Below the pieces are notes generated by a model that was given only the letters and a program-made list of their open reading frames with translations, had not been told where the DNA came from and did no database searches. DNA of 64,000 nucleotides from Eutreptiella sp. 'Long Island Sound 2002' (Eukaryota; Euglenozoa; Euglenophyceae; Eutreptiales; Eutreptiaceae), in assembly GCA_964036045.1 (NCBI GenBank), contig OZ038383.1:33189394-33253393 (forward strand). Reading direction: 5' to 3'. Numbering within the stretch: position 1 is the stretch's first letter; the number at the start of each line of letters is the position of its first letter. Both the position numbers and the translations under genes were made by a program. Below are positions 21,192-32,027 of this stretch, in pieces.

Positions 21192-22966
21192 TTAGCGCTT
21201 GCGCAGACCAGATGCACGGGGCTTCTTAGCACCTGTGTTAGCAGGAGGCTTGGCAGGGGCTGCAGCACCAGACTTGGCAGTGGCAGAGTTCTGTGACTGT
21301 GTGTTTCCACCCTGGGATGGTGAAAAATGATTCACAAAAGTATTCATACCTTTGCCAGTAGGGGCAACAGTGCCTGAGGAGGAAGCTGGGGTGGCCTGAG
21401 CGCACTGCGTGCCACTGGGTGAGGGGGCAGGGGCAGTTTTGGGTTTCTTCTTTGGAGTCTGTGTCTCTGGTTGCGACTCTGCCTCCCCATCTTGCTCCTC
21501 GGGATCCTCATCTACATACCTAACCCCAGAGCAATCCACAGGAAAACCTGCCCCCAAGTCGTGGTACACATCCTCCCATGACTTGGGCGGGCACGTGTCG
21601 GGGTTGGTGATACCTGCTGTGATGAGCTGAACAAAGTCATTGGGCACAACATTCTCCTCACCCAAAAGGGCACACACAACATTACAGTCCTTGGAAAACC
21701 TGGTAGACATCATGCTTGCAAAATACACAGACAGAGTCCCCAGCAAAAACCAGTTGCCTGCCCGTTCTGGGACCGGAACCAGGCTCAAAAGAAATGAGAA
21801 TATTTCAACGGGCATCACAGACGACATGGGTCCTTCAGTAAAAGCCACGTAACGGGGCAGCCTGTTATCAAAGGCAGTGGCAGAACAAATGGAAACCAGA
21901 TGGGACGTAGAAGTGTACAGCGGGGTCTTGCTTGACAAATTGTAAAGTGCAACATCACATTGATACATATCCTCGGCCACAGTGGCCTTCAAAGCAGCAA
22001 CAGTGGCTTTCACATCAGCAGACTCACCCGCAATGAACACAGGCACACCGGACAAAAGCAGCTGCGCAACCAGGTTATGCAAACCAGCTGTATAGAGGCG
22101 GGGCACCTCAATGACACAAGCAGCAAAGGGCAGTGAACTAATGATACTGGGAACAGGGACTCCACAACGCATTGCCATCAGTTCCACACGGCCTGACTCT
22201 GCAATGAGTTTGCCTATGCTTGACTCAACGAGGGACTCCCTAGCACACTGGATACTGACCAGACCAGTGTCAGATTTTTCACAAACAGGCTTAGCAACAG
22301 GCTTCTGCAACGATCCCCGCAACCCCTCATATTTGGGTTCCTTCCAAAGAGGGGCCTCAATTACTGCTGACCACGGGGGCCAGGGGTTTTCTTCAGTCCA
22401 GGTCCAACTGCCATAGGCTACCTTCAGGTGTGATGCAATAGCGCACTGCCTTTTGGCCATCTCGATAGTACCAAGTGTAGCTGCAGACAGGTGGTAGCAC
22501 AGGGTGGGCTCCTATTGTGCATTAATTGAACGACACACAAGGTGGCCGAAATTTCGGCCAGGTCGGTCGATTTATTCGAATACAAACCCCTGTTTGACCA
22601 AAACATACCTCTGGTGTTGTTCACAAGCCCATTGGTAACCGCCTCGGGATGAAGAATGTGCCACGACCACATCTGGGCCTTTTTAACATCTTTTATAATT
22701 TTTTTGAGACCAGGTAGGGTACTTTTTGTCCCATCCATGTAACCTACGATGTCGCGAAGTCGGTCAGGCGTGATGCCTTCCACTTCCTTGAACGTACCCA
22801 GTGCGGGATGTAGTCCACGCTTTTCCATGGCTGCCATGGCGTCTACTGAAGGAAGACCCACAAATTTCACCAAACGCCCAACGCCAGGTCGATCGACAAA
22901 ACCGAATTAATAAACGAAACACACCACAGTGCCTTCCTCGGCAGTAACACCACACTCTTCAAGCAT
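21192..22966 (-). pseudogene. Family C orf3 in C3, large exon intact, splice region deleted
   Basis: Exon 1 would be 22966-22925. Exon 2 ends at 22609 with a GTATGT donor, but its 5' part, the acceptor and the intronic palindrome are missing: sequence jumps from ACGCCA to GGTCGATCGAC near 22886. Exon 3 (22480-21192) is open and shows the complete tail, acidic (DEDPEEQDGEAE) then lysine/proline/alanine-rich and ending SGLRKR. A palindrome at 22544-22559 remains in the second intron. The protein has hydrophobic stretches but no recognised domain. Confidence 0.62.
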
Positions 22967-22981
22967 AACAGTAATGTGATG

Positions 22982-23708
22982 CTACAGGGTGTACTCATTG
23001 GCATCCTCATCCTCAAGCCTATCCAGGAGTAGGGACATTCGCTCCGATGTGGTGGATGCTGAGCCAGCAGTGGTCTGGATTTGATGTAAGCCTGCAAGCC
23101 GGCGCCTAGTCCGCAGGGGGCAGTCCTGTTTGACTTCATAACCACCAAATACCAGGGTCCAATCCGGAGTCTCCATATTTTTCATCTCAAATTCAGTCTT
23201 GTGTTTTTGGGCAGCAGTGTAAACATGCTGACCCCCCCAACACAACCCAGCGAGTGGCTGTGCAACGGGAAAATTCGCAACAGCAGGGTCGAAAATTCAG
23301 ACGGGAAAACGGTGCTATCGAGAAGAATACCACAACACACATACGAGTGACTTTAGAAAAAAGAAGATACTGGATGTAATCCACAGGCGGGGCTGCCTTC
23401 AGATCGTTGTAGCGGCGTTGCACGCGATCATCCGAAATCCTACGGACCTGCCCAAATTTTCGGTCGTGGTCGATAATAATCTGATCCCACCGAACCTTTA
23501 TTTTCGTCGTTGACGTAACCCAGTCGGATAACTTGATGGAGGATGATGAATTTTTCTTTGGTGCGGCCTTAGGCTTCTTTTGAAGTCCCTCTGTGCTCGC
23601 CTGGTCCTCTTGAGACTGGGATTGCACTTGAGATTGCCCATTGTCTGCTGCAGGCTCACCATCTGGCGAAACAACCATGTCCTGCGATACCCCTCCAGGC
23701 TCAGTCAT
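22982..23708 (-). CDS. Family C orf2 in C3, requires splicing
   Basis: ATG 23708 opens MTEPGG; the C-terminal acidic end is read from a different frame (22982 stop). The break falls at a run of seven C near 23236, inside the region predicted as intron from C2. If that intron is real the gene is intact; if not, it is frameshifted. No domain was recognised. Confidence 0.5.
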
Positions 23709-23829
23709 AAAATAAAGGGCTACAGGGCAACATTTCATGAAGGGGAGAGTTCCCAGATAGCAAATAACAAGCACAGATCAACCAAAAAAGGACCAAAACC
23801 GACTGCCTGACAGGAAATTCGGATAACGT

Positions 23830-23984
23830 GGCCGAAATTTCGGCCAGTACTGCTCTGCATGTCAAACCACTGTGTACAAATACCATTCTGAGAGGCTGGC
23901 CGAAATTTCGGCCAGAACCTTAAGTCATTTGTGTTCTGGGGGTAGCCATATGACAAAACAACAAGTCTAGCCGAAATTTCGGCC
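23830..23984. repeat. Three family C palindromes between orf2 and orf1 in C3
   Basis: Cores at 23830-23845, 23898-23913 and 23969-23984 (one mismatch). Confidence 0.93.
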
Positions 23985-24152
23985 AGAAAAACATGAAACA
24001 GCAAATAGACACACCAAAATCACTGGCAATGCGTGGCAGAACCCATACCACAGTGACAAACACAGCTGCAAACAGAAATCAGTCCCAGTCCTGGGTATCC
24101 ACACCGATGTGTTCCGCCTCATCTAGGGCTTCAAAGGAGGCAACGATGTCTG

Positions 24153-24311
24153 TGGAGTGTCCCACAGTAAGGGGGTCAGATATGCATTCGTCACACCCAA
24201 ATTGAGGGGGTATAGGGAGTGAGACACCATCGCCCACAAAAAGTGCTCCATAGTAAGGGGGGCTCACATAAGGATACCTTACTATGCACCCCCTTACTGT
24301 GGGACACCCCA
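24153..24311 (+). mobile_element. Family M MITE, internally deleted (159 bp)
   Basis: It has the same insertion site and ends as the MITE in C2 but lacks about 74 internal bases. It sits in the 3' end of orf1. Confidence 0.9.
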
Positions 24312-26447
24312 TGCATCACAATCAATATCCTGGTCACTATCACAAGAGTCGACAGCAATGGAATCATCAAGGGCGGGGGGGGGTACTGGGCGGGGGGGGG
24401 CCGGGGGGGGTACTGGGGGGCCATTGGCTCGGGGCTTCGGGAGTGGCTTTGGGGGCAAGGCAATTCCACCAGGAGCAGCAGCAGCAGCAACAGGCGGTGC
24501 ACGGTTGGCAGCGCGAATAGAAGCATGTGCAGTACGCAACACCCCTTGCACGGCAGCAGTGCGGGCAAGTGCATTTGTTTGTAAAAAATCCTCAACACCC
24601 TCAGGAACCCTGGTACGCGCAACCAGATTTTGCATTGCATGCAACAGAACCACTGGTAAACGGTCTGTGGTGATTCGTGTCCTAGACATGGTACCGGGGA
24701 ACGTCAAATCCTCAACTGCATCCAGTCTTCTCACCTCAACTTTATAGTCCGGAACGGGAACACAAATGGGCAGGCTCTGTGTATGGGCTGTCAAAATGAA
24801 TGGTTTAAGATTGGCAGAGAACGTTGCCACGGATCTCTCAGTCAGCACACCACGCAAAACTTTCTCTCCCGGTTGGACAGGGGGAAGTGTCAGAAATAAA
24901 TCAGACGACTGTTGGACACTAGTACAGGCAGTGTTGCGGCGACAGTGGGCTGAGAACCGACTCAGAAGTGCCTCACCCAGCTCCTCAGAGTGGATACACC
25001 CTAGGGAGGCGGAATGCCACTGACTCCAAAACAAAAGAGCAACAGCGGTGGTTTTCACATACTCCGTGGTTAACTGTTCCTCGGGCTTTAGGATGTTGAG
25101 CATGAGCAGTAGTGACATCTCAAGTGCCTGCTTAGCTACAATACCGGAACCTGCCCCCCGTCCCTCCCAGATGCACTCACGAACCAAAGTCCCAATGCTG
25201 AAAGCAGCTGGACAGTATGTGTACAGCAAAGCCTTAAGGGCTAATAACATACGCAAACCCTTGCGCTGAATGGGTGTCAAGTCCCGCTGGCTATTGAGCA
25301 GGGAAGTGACGCGCTCATCTAGTCTGCCTCTATTGGACGATGTGGCTAGCATGAGTCCAAGCAACGTCTTCTCCATATGGATGACCTTGACCTTACGAGG
25401 GAGGATAGACCCAACCTGAAGGCTGTTCCCCTGCTCCAAAAACTTAATGAACGGGAGGAACGCCCTGTAGATCAATTCAACGCAATACTTATAGCTATGC
25501 CATACTCCGTACACCAAAGGAAAACCCAACAGTAATTGTGGTACATTCCAGGGAACATAAGCAGCACCATAACACAGCTTAAGTAGGGCAAAGTGTATTT
25601 TCATGTCCACAAGCAGCGGAACACAGTGTCTGGTGTGGTGTTCCACACATGACAAATCAACCACGAGTTGCAAAAGCTCTTTGTGTGTGCCGGAGCGGAG
25701 CTCAGACAGGAAAAAGGGTCTCCAGTTGAGGGAACGAACATTTTTTCTGGCAATATCCAAAGGAGCACGAACCCAAACTCTCTGAATACCTTGGTTGGCA
25801 ACATCAATACGATCAAACAATGCTCTATGTGAGCGAAAGATGTCATCAGCAACCTTTGGTACCCTGGCCTCAATTTCGCGCTCCGGCAGACCCCGGTATG
25901 CAGGTAGGGCAGCAGTGTGCAAAACAGCAACAGCTGTACAGTTTAGGGTTAAGTCGGGTGAATGGGGATCAGCTCCCGACCTGTAACGCCTCAGGTTATC
26001 AAACCATATACAAACTTGCCTACGGTGCATGGTGTTCCACAAGTTGTGTGCTGCTAGTCCAGCACGATGGTGAATGGACTCCTGCTTAGTGTTACACTGA
26101 CCAACGACTCCTACCTTACGGCGTTGGCGGCAGGACATAATACCCCAGTTGTAACCAGACCCACAGTTAGAGTATGGGAGGGCCATACGGCGCAGCAGGC
26201 AGTATAGGGCATGGAACTGTGACAAAAATGTCATGTACCATCGTGGGGGCTTCTTCTCAGTGGCGGCAGCCTTCAACTGTGTCAGGGAGTGCCGGCTCCT
26301 GCGATTCTTCCGCAACAGGAGGCAGAATTGCAAAAGCTTTTGCAGAGTCCCACCACGTAATGCATTTCGCAACAGCCCTTTGGCTGTAGTAGCAAAAGCA
26401 CCAGTAACTGCAGCATGTACAACATTGACAGTAATAGCAGAAGACAT
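24294..26447 (-). CDS. Family C orf1 in C3, 717 residues, stop codon supplied by the MITE
   Basis: ATG 26447 opens an ORF homologous to the 739-residue protein of C2 throughout. The acidic tail is cut after DCDA and the last residues WGVPQ plus the stop come from the MITE at 24153-24311. A six-base deletion removes the half palindrome in the exon (LPEREIEAR instead of LPELAEIEAR). Function and family as for C2 orf1: unknown, candidate transposase. Confidence 0.7.
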   Translation of the reverse strand: MSSAITVNVVHAAVTGAFATTAKGLLRNALRGGTLQKLLQFCLLLRKNRRSRHSLTQLKAAATEKKPPRWYMTFLSQFHALYCLLRRMALPYSNCGSGYNWGIMSCRQRRKVGVVGQCNTKQESIHHRAGLAAHNLWNTMHRRQVCIWFDNLRRYRSGADPHSPDLTLNCTAVAVLHTAALPAYRGLPEREIEARVPKVADDIFRSHRALFDRIDVANQGIQRVWVRAPLDIARKNVRSLNWRPFFLSELRSGTHKELLQLVVDLSCVEHHTRHCVPLLVDMKIHFALLKLCYGAAYVPWNVPQLLLGFPLVYGVWHSYKYCVELIYRAFLPFIKFLEQGNSLQVGSILPRKVKVIHMEKTLLGLMLATSSNRGRLDERVTSLLNSQRDLTPIQRKGLRMLLALKALLYTYCPAAFSIGTLVRECIWEGRGAGSGIVAKQALEMSLLLMLNILKPEEQLTTEYVKTTAVALLFWSQWHSASLGCIHSEELGEALLSRFSAHCRRNTACTSVQQSSDLFLTLPPVQPGEKVLRGVLTERSVATFSANLKPFILTAHTQSLPICVPVPDYKVEVRRLDAVEDLTFPGTMSRTRITTDRLPVVLLHAMQNLVARTRVPEGVEDFLQTNALARTAAVQGVLRTAHASIRAANRAPPVAAAAAPGGIALPPKPLPKPRANGPPVPPPAPPRPVPPPALDDSIAVDSCDSDQDIDCDAWGVPQ

Positions 26448-26520
26448 TAATGCTGAGACAAGAAAACAGTTATGTAGGAGTGTATGGTGTAATACTCATG
26501 AACAACGACAATTGCAAGCT

Positions 26521-26817
26521 GGCCGAAATTTCGGCCAGGTGTGTTCAAAGGGGAAATAATTGCTTAAATGTTCAAAAATAGGAAAAGCTGGCCGAAATTA
26601 CGGCCAGCCCGCCCGAAAACCAGAATATAAGTGCTTGAATAGTGAACAGACCAAAAAGCTGGCCGAAATTTCGGCCAGCCCTAAGAAAAATGAAAATAAC
26701 TATGCCTATTCACCAGGAAATCAAACAGCTGGCCGAAATTTCGGCCAGAAGGGTCAAAAACTGCATGTACACATAGTTGTTTGCAATGTTACCCAAAACC
26801 TGGCCGAAATTTCGGCG
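26521..26817. repeat. Five family C palindromes upstream of orf1 in C3
   Basis: Cores at 26521-26536, 26590-26605 (one mismatch), 26661-26676, 26731-26746 and 26802-26817 (one mismatch). The fourth is exact here but mutated in C1 and C2. Bases 26818-27024 are subterminal. Confidence 0.93.
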
Positions 26818-27024
26818 AGCTTCAGAAAAACGTCAAATACAACACACTAGGAGACGGGGATACACAAGGCTAACACATCAACACGTATTTCAACGGGTGT
26901 CACACAGCTCTGCCAACAACTTTGGTCACATACGTCAATTAACATACTCAAAGTAGAAATGTAGAATATTGTCAAATCGCGCGTATACGGGGTCCTAGAG
27001 GGTGGGCAACTTGTGACGCCTAAG

Positions 27025-27536
27025 AAAAAAGTCGAGCAGTGCTGATGTCAAACGTTCCCTCGTTTGCCTTTCGAGGGAGAAGCTCCTTGCGCTCCGCGGC
27101 AGGAATAGAGCGGGCCTCATCCCACTCATTCGCCTCAGCATCCCACAATTGATAGGTGTATGACCTGTGTTTCGTTGCAGTGGCAGCAGACACAAAAATA
27201 ACTCGCGCCGTGATGGATGACGCAGGTCTGTGATGCGCAAAGGCAAATGCAAAATCAGCACATGTGTAGGCTGCGTTTTAACCCGCAAACTTAGGCACCG
27301 GTACCAATTAGTCTGCCCCTTCAAAAACAAGGTCTCCGACCAATCCTCCGGACTCAAAGAGGCTGTTGGTGGCCACGTAATTGGCTGCGTATCCACTTGC
27401 CCACCGATCTCGCTGGACACCGCCTTGGGCTTCGCGACCACACCCGTTGATGAAACCGGAGCCTTGCTGTCTCATCGGCCTCCTCAGGGGCACTGCCCTC
27501 CGTATAAGTCACCGATGGCCAGATGTCCAGTGTGGC
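27025..27536 (-). pseudogene. F1 long gene, exon downstream of the array intron
   Basis: The exon begins after a minus-strand GCCTCAG acceptor with ATLDIWPSVTYTEG, comparable to ATILHLLRLF in Z2. A frame change gives ITWPPTASLSPEDWSETLFL and a further frame gives KHRSYTYQLWDAEANEWDEAR, which runs through the C3 site. It is probably a fused remnant of the downstream domain and transposase region. At least two frameshifts. Confidence 0.45.
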
Positions 27537-27869
27537 CTGAGGCACAAGGGGAGGATGGTCAATTGACTGGGGGGATGGAATGCACCGCTGGAACCCCTGT
27601 ACCCAACTGCTAGAACCCCCTTCCAGTGCTGGAACCCCTGCTGGAACCCCCGCTGGAACCCCCTTCCAGCGCTGGAACCCCCCCCCTTCCAGTGCTGGAA
27701 CCCCCCCTTCCAGCGCTGGAACCCCCCCCTTCCAGCGCTGGAACCCCCCCTTCCAGCGCTGGAACCCCCTTCCAGCACCCCTTCCAGCAGCGAACGTGGG
27801 ACAAATTTCATTCTCCAAACGACACCAAACAGGCAAACGTAGTAATAAACGACAGTAGTGGTCGGCTAC
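27537..27869 (-). other. F1 intron with family F array (27588-27792)
   Basis: Upstream exon ends CACQQ, then donor GTAGCC; the position matches the G and D introns. Bases 27588-27792 are a run of TTCCAGCGCTGGAA units with long C tracts. Confidence 0.65.
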
Positions 27870-28706
27870 CTGCTGGCATGCGCACCAGTACTCGCCTGCC
27901 TCCTTGGGATTCTCCACCACTAGGCCTGCCTGCACTAGGATCATGGGGTCAACGACGTTTGGGGTCTCCAGTGGTACTTGATCCCATCGCACCACGCGGA
28001 GTTCATCACCATCTGGGTCCCCACAATAGGCCGTACCGCCAAATCTTCCCGAGCGGATGACGAGGATGGTGCCGGGGTTTGTTCTGAGCAGTGGGTAGCA
28101 GGCACTAGGTTGTGGAAGGCGCTCCTCCTCGTGGGTATGTGGACCAAAAGGGCACTTCTCCGGGAGGCATGGTGTTGCTTCTACGTCAACGGGTTGTTGC
28201 GAGGTGATGGGCTCCGAAGGCTGTGGTAGGTGTTGTGTCAAGAGGACAGTGTTTCCGAGCGGCATGAGGCAAGTGGCGGCGAAGCTGCACACAGAAACGT
28301 CTCCAACAGATGCTGCAGAGCCTGCAGAGCCTTGTGATAGTCCACGAAGGGGTGAATCCGGAGGAGGTGCTTCAAAGAGTTGGGGCGTGGGGGCAGTAAG
28401 TGTGGCGTCGCACACTGAACAAGTACCGCTTGCATGGTTGGGGCACAGTGGGACCTTCTGACACATGAAGCATACGGACGGGGGCTGTGCGACCTTCTTG
28501 CGGCAACCGGAATGCCCACATTTCACCGAGTCTTGCACCTCCGATTCGGCATAGGCCAACGGTGGGGGGGAAATGGGGACGGTGTTGTTGTAGTGCACGT
28601 TGTAATTTGCCAGCGTAATGAAGGCAATTATGCGAGGAGTGCCTGCAGGCAGCCCAACGGGAACAGCTCCTCCAGCGTGGATCAACTCCGACGTGAAGAC
28701 GGTCAT
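27870..28706 (-). pseudogene. F1 dioxygenase gene, C-terminal half
   Basis: The minus strand starts MTVFTSELIHAGG, with the distal iron-ligand histidine, and continues to TPRIIAFITL with the arginine expected to bind the 2-oxoglutarate carboxylate (H-x11-R). A cysteine cluster (CGHSGCRKK, VCFMCQK, CSVCDA) looks like a zinc-binding module. After a proline-rich linker the domain PGTILVIRSGRFGG... ends CACQQ. The first half of the fold is at 30371-31588; H1 separates them within one strand of the fold. Removing H1 joins ...MDMEVV to MTVFTSEL in frame. Confidence 0.7.
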
Positions 28707-30370
28707 ATTCCTTTGTCTACGACGTGAATGACGAAATGGGCGCTTCTAGGGGTCGGGAAAAACACCCTTGCTTTTACGACGCTTCCGGGGGTTTTTGAGG
28801 TGGCCCGACGCACTCGCGCACGAGTTTTCATGCGGTTCATCCGTTTTCAAGGAGAGAAGCACTTTGCATGTTGCCTCTGCCTATGCTTCCATCGTTCTGA
28901 GCGTTGTACAGGTGCCGCGCGTTGGCCGCGTTTTCCGTGTTCCGCTTCGGTGCTTCCGCCCGTGCTTCTGGAGGTACGTTTGCTGCGTTCGCCGCGTTCT
29001 CTTCGTCTTCCCCGTTGCCCCAGAGGCCCTCTTCTCACAAAATGACCACCCCGCTGTACCCCAACACTTGTAAGCAGTGGCTGAAGGCTGATGGAGCGTT
29101 GGAGAAGTGGAAGCCGAAGGAGGCGGGCCAGATGAGCTTCGTTGTTTTCCAGCTGAAAGCACAAACATGTATGTGCCCGCAACATGCAACCTTCGTTGTC
29201 CTCGTTCGTTTTGTCCGTCACATGCTTACTCGACATTGCCCCTTGAATTGATTTAATTGATTTGGTTCCCCATGCTTCTGCTCTCTTGATTGCATTCTTT
29301 TCTGCACAGCGGGGTACTGGTGCGGGTGGGTCGAGCAGAGGGCCAAGAAGCAGAAGAAGCTGCCGGATAGTTGGGAAGACGGCAAGGCCTTCTACTTGAC
29401 CACGGTGCAGCTGTACCACGTCAAGGTGCCGAAGGCCGCAAAGAAGGGAGCCCTGCCCCAGGTCTGCGACTGTCGCAGCAAGCAAGATCAGTGGTTCAAG
29501 TACAAGAGGGTATGTCAATGCGTTGCACGTGTGCCTCTAGTTTCAGGGGGGCCTAGGCTGTGTTTTCTGCGTTCATGACGTGCTGCATCATTGCCTCCGA
29601 ACGCGCTTCTGGGAGCGTTCCGCGCGTTATCCGCGTTCTGCGCGTTCCGGTTTCTTGCCTCCACCCCTGCTTCTGGATGCACGTCTTGCGTTATCCGTGT
29701 TCTGTACGTTCCTTTCAGCTGCAGAAGGACCGGTTTCGGGCCTTCGCGGAGGACACGCCGCAAGAAGAAGAGGAGGAGGAGGAGGAGGAAGACGACTCCT
29801 CCAGCAGCAGCAGCAGCAGCACCAGCAGTGCCAGCGCCAGCGGCGCCAGTGGAAGTCAGCGGGCGCCCACTCCGGAGAAGAAGGCCGCAAGGAGTACCGT
29901 TTTGGAGAAAGAGAAGGAGAAGCACAAGGAGAAGGAGAAGGACAAGGAGAAGGAGCCAGAGGCAGAAGGAAAGGCCATTGGGCAGCAGAAGCATAAGCTG
30001 GCAGCGGCGGCGCAGGACGTTGTGGTGGTGGAGGGGGCAAAGGGGAAGGAAGGGAAGGCCAAGGAGGGGGCCGAAGGGCAAAGAGAAGGGCAAAGAGAAG
30101 GGGAAAGAGAAGGGGAAAGAGAAGGCGGGCGGAGTGGGCAGCGTGGGCTTCAAGATTGAAGGAGCGGTGGGTCCCCAGAAGTCCATCCCGGCGAAGACGA
30201 CGCGCTTCGAGCACTACAAAGACAGCGCGCAATACGCAAACGACATGCAGGTGTTCTTCACGTCCCATGCGTTGTGTTTTGCGTGCCTCCGACCATGCTT
30301 CTAGAGGCGTCCGCCGCGTTATGCGCGTGATCCGCGTGCCGGTTCTCTGCTTCCGGACATGCTTCTGGAG
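28707..30370 (+). mobile_element. H1, family H element carrying an intron-containing gene
   Basis: The left end TATTCCTTTGTCTACGACGT and the following 150 bp match H2 (36444). The matching right end (GTAGACAAAGGAATA in H2) is absent, so H1 is truncated at about 30370, where the host dioxygenase ORF resumes. Bases 28730-29041 show no gene and include GC-rich TTCCG/CTTCTGGA motifs. Confidence 0.7.
29042..30250 (+). pseudogene. H1 gene, three or four exons, unknown protein, broken
   Basis: Exon 1 is 29042-29168 (MTTPLYPNTCKQWLKADG). A GTATGT donor, then an acceptor TGCACAG, leads to exon 2 near 29310-29511 (SGYWCGWVEQRAKKQKK to DQWFKYKR), with conserved-looking C and W residues. A second GTATGT donor and TTTCAG acceptor lead to exon 3 near 29720, with poly-E, poly-S and KEKEK-rich low-complexity sequence. 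The last part (VGFKIEGAVGPQKSIPAK to NDMQ, donor at 30251) is in another frame, so either a frameshift or a missed intron is present. The gene is cut at the H1 end. It could be a DNA-binding protein judging by basic content; no domain was recognised. Confidence 0.5.
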
Positions 30371-31588
30371 GACAACCTCCATATCCATCGGGCACTCGAA
30401 CCAGGGCTTAGGCACCCCCTCATGGGACAATGGCACGTATCTACCACAAGAGGCGTCGGCCGGGATGTCCACATTGCACGGCACAAATACTGAAAGGGCT
30501 CGGGCCTTAATTTTGTGTGTCAAGGGGCGATCGCGGTGCCAGTGTTGCCGCTTGTTGTTTGTTGCCCGAACATAGCCGGCCCGAACAACCACAACATCCT
30601 CGAAGTCCTTCACCTTTTGAATCTCCCACTGCACCTCCTTGGCAAGGGCCTCCAAAGCAGGCAGGTCGTACCCCTCTCCATCTGGTAGTGGCAATCCCAA
30701 ACGACTGTAGCAGGCACTTCTACCGGGGCTGTCTTGTGCACGGCCTGGAGCCGGCGCATTGTCGTTGAAAATTGATCCCCACTTCTGGGCCGGAATGGTG
30801 AGGCACTCGTCCTTGGCGGCACTGTGGACCGGGGAGTCGACGAAAATACCACGGTAGCGGCAAAGCCCAAAGTCCGAGATGGCATTGGGGTTCTCGTTCG
30901 TGGCGGTACCAGTTGTAGGGCCAGGAACAACCTTCTCGTTACTGCCAATCAATGGAAGGGGGTGACACATAGGAAAGGGTAGGAAGGGCTCCGCATTGGT
31001 AGTGGACATCATGGTGGGAGTGGTAAGGCCAAAGCGGTCGTCAGGTTTCCATTGCAATTGCTTGGACGTGGGCAAAGAGTAGATTGGGATCTGCCTGTGT
31101 GCGTCTTTGAGGGAGAGGAAGCGGAGCGTGTGGGTGGTCGGTTGGGGGAGTAAATAATTGTCCTTGCCCGGTTTCTTGCTCGTGGGGCGCCTCCTAGCAA
31201 AGAGGACGTCAACGGACTGGTCGTCCCCCACATGGAGCTTCACAGTGCCGTTGGAGTCGGTGGGGAGCCTGCAGGTGATGCTGAGGTCCAAATCCTCTTG
31301 GTCCTTGGGGGAAAGGGTGAACTGGAAGATGGGGACGTGGGGGTTCTTGCCCATGACCTCGGCGATGTAATCGCTCACCACGCGCGGCTGCCGGTCATGC
31401 ATGATGGACCCCTTGACGTGAACACGACCAACGGTGGTGGTGGGCTTGAAAATAACGGCGGCACCTGTGGGTGCGGCTGTGAGGGATTCTAGTTCACGAC
31501 CAACAGGGGCTGCATATCCATGCGTCCCCACGAAGCCCTTGGCCTTGTCAAGCCATGATGCAAGGACCGGAAAGTCCGACCACTTCAT
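30371..31588 (-). pseudogene. F1 dioxygenase gene, N-terminal half
   Basis: ATG 31588 (MKWSDFPVLASWL) was chosen as the first ATG of the open frame. The ORF runs about 400 residues to the H1 junction. Near the end is QHWHRDRPLTH; H-R-D (30530-30538) is the HxD iron-binding pair of 2-oxoglutarate/Fe(II) dioxygenases. SVFVPCNVDIP and GRYVPLSHEG follow as expected for the double-stranded beta helix. Homologues in this window are in Z2 (HLHRDAPP), D1 (IPHRDFAP) and, more distant, G2 (LPHTDVG). The substrate is unknown. Confidence 0.72.
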
Positions 31589-31685
31589 GATGAAGCTATG
31601 CTGACACAACAATGTGAGAAATGTGGTGCACGCATGAGGGCAGTGGATGTACTGCGCCTAGGGGATGTAGTGTGCCTAGAATCGG

Positions 31686-31852
31686 TGCTGGAACCCCCGC
31701 TGGAACCCCCGCTGGACCCCCTTCCAGCGCTGGAACCCCCCCCCTTCCAGCGCTGAAACCCCCCCTTCCCGCGCTGGAACCCCCCCCTTCTAGCGCTGGA
31801 ACCCCCCTTCCAACGGAGTGCTGGAAGGGGTTCCAGCGGGGGTTCCAGCGGT
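31686..31852. repeat. Family F array upstream of the dioxygenase gene
   Basis: TTCCAGCGCTGGAA units, tandem, between the gene start and the right TIR of F1. Confidence 0.9.
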
Positions 31853-32027
31853 TTTGAACCTACCTTAAATTAAGCACCCGGGCAACGGCACACCTTGTTT
31901 CCACCACAAACGAACACCATACACAACATATTTGCACCCCGAGTGAATGTCTAATGGTAACCTCCACCCACCATGTGTGCCAAAATGGGGGGGGGTTCCG
32001 GCGGAGCGCTTCCAGCGGCGCACCCCA

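Larger units (their letters stand above)
20405..27024 (-). mobile_element. C3, complete family C transposon (6620 bp)
   Basis: TIR starts CTTAGGCGTCACAAGTTGCC at 20405 and ends at 27024. AAAAA flanks both ends (20400-20404, 27025-27029). It is collinear with C2 but lacks the tandem duplication and about 80 bp of orf3. Bases 20430-20830 are subterminal and show no gene. Confidence 0.92.
19438..32027 (-). mobile_element. F1, family F transposon inside G1 (12590 bp)
   Basis: TIRs start TGGGGTGCGCCGCTGGAAGC at both ends and agree over about 36 bp with one mismatch. TA flanks both sides (19436-19437, 32028-32029). G2 has the uninserted site (AAGTACAAG near 61603). Own content is a dioxygenase gene, a short transposase-like ORF and three TTCCAGCGCTGGAA arrays; C3 and H1 are nested in it. 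Bases 19475-19635 show no gene. Confidence 0.9.

Noticed and set aside
29760-30160. Minus-strand proline/leucine-rich ORF over H1 exon 3
   Set aside because: It is the antisense of poly-E/poly-S/KEK low-complexity coding sequence, and it reads through the H1-F1 boundary.
28707-30370. H1 as a spliced intron of the F1 dioxygenase gene
   Set aside because: Its minus-strand ends do not give GT and AG at the junctions where the ORF resumes.
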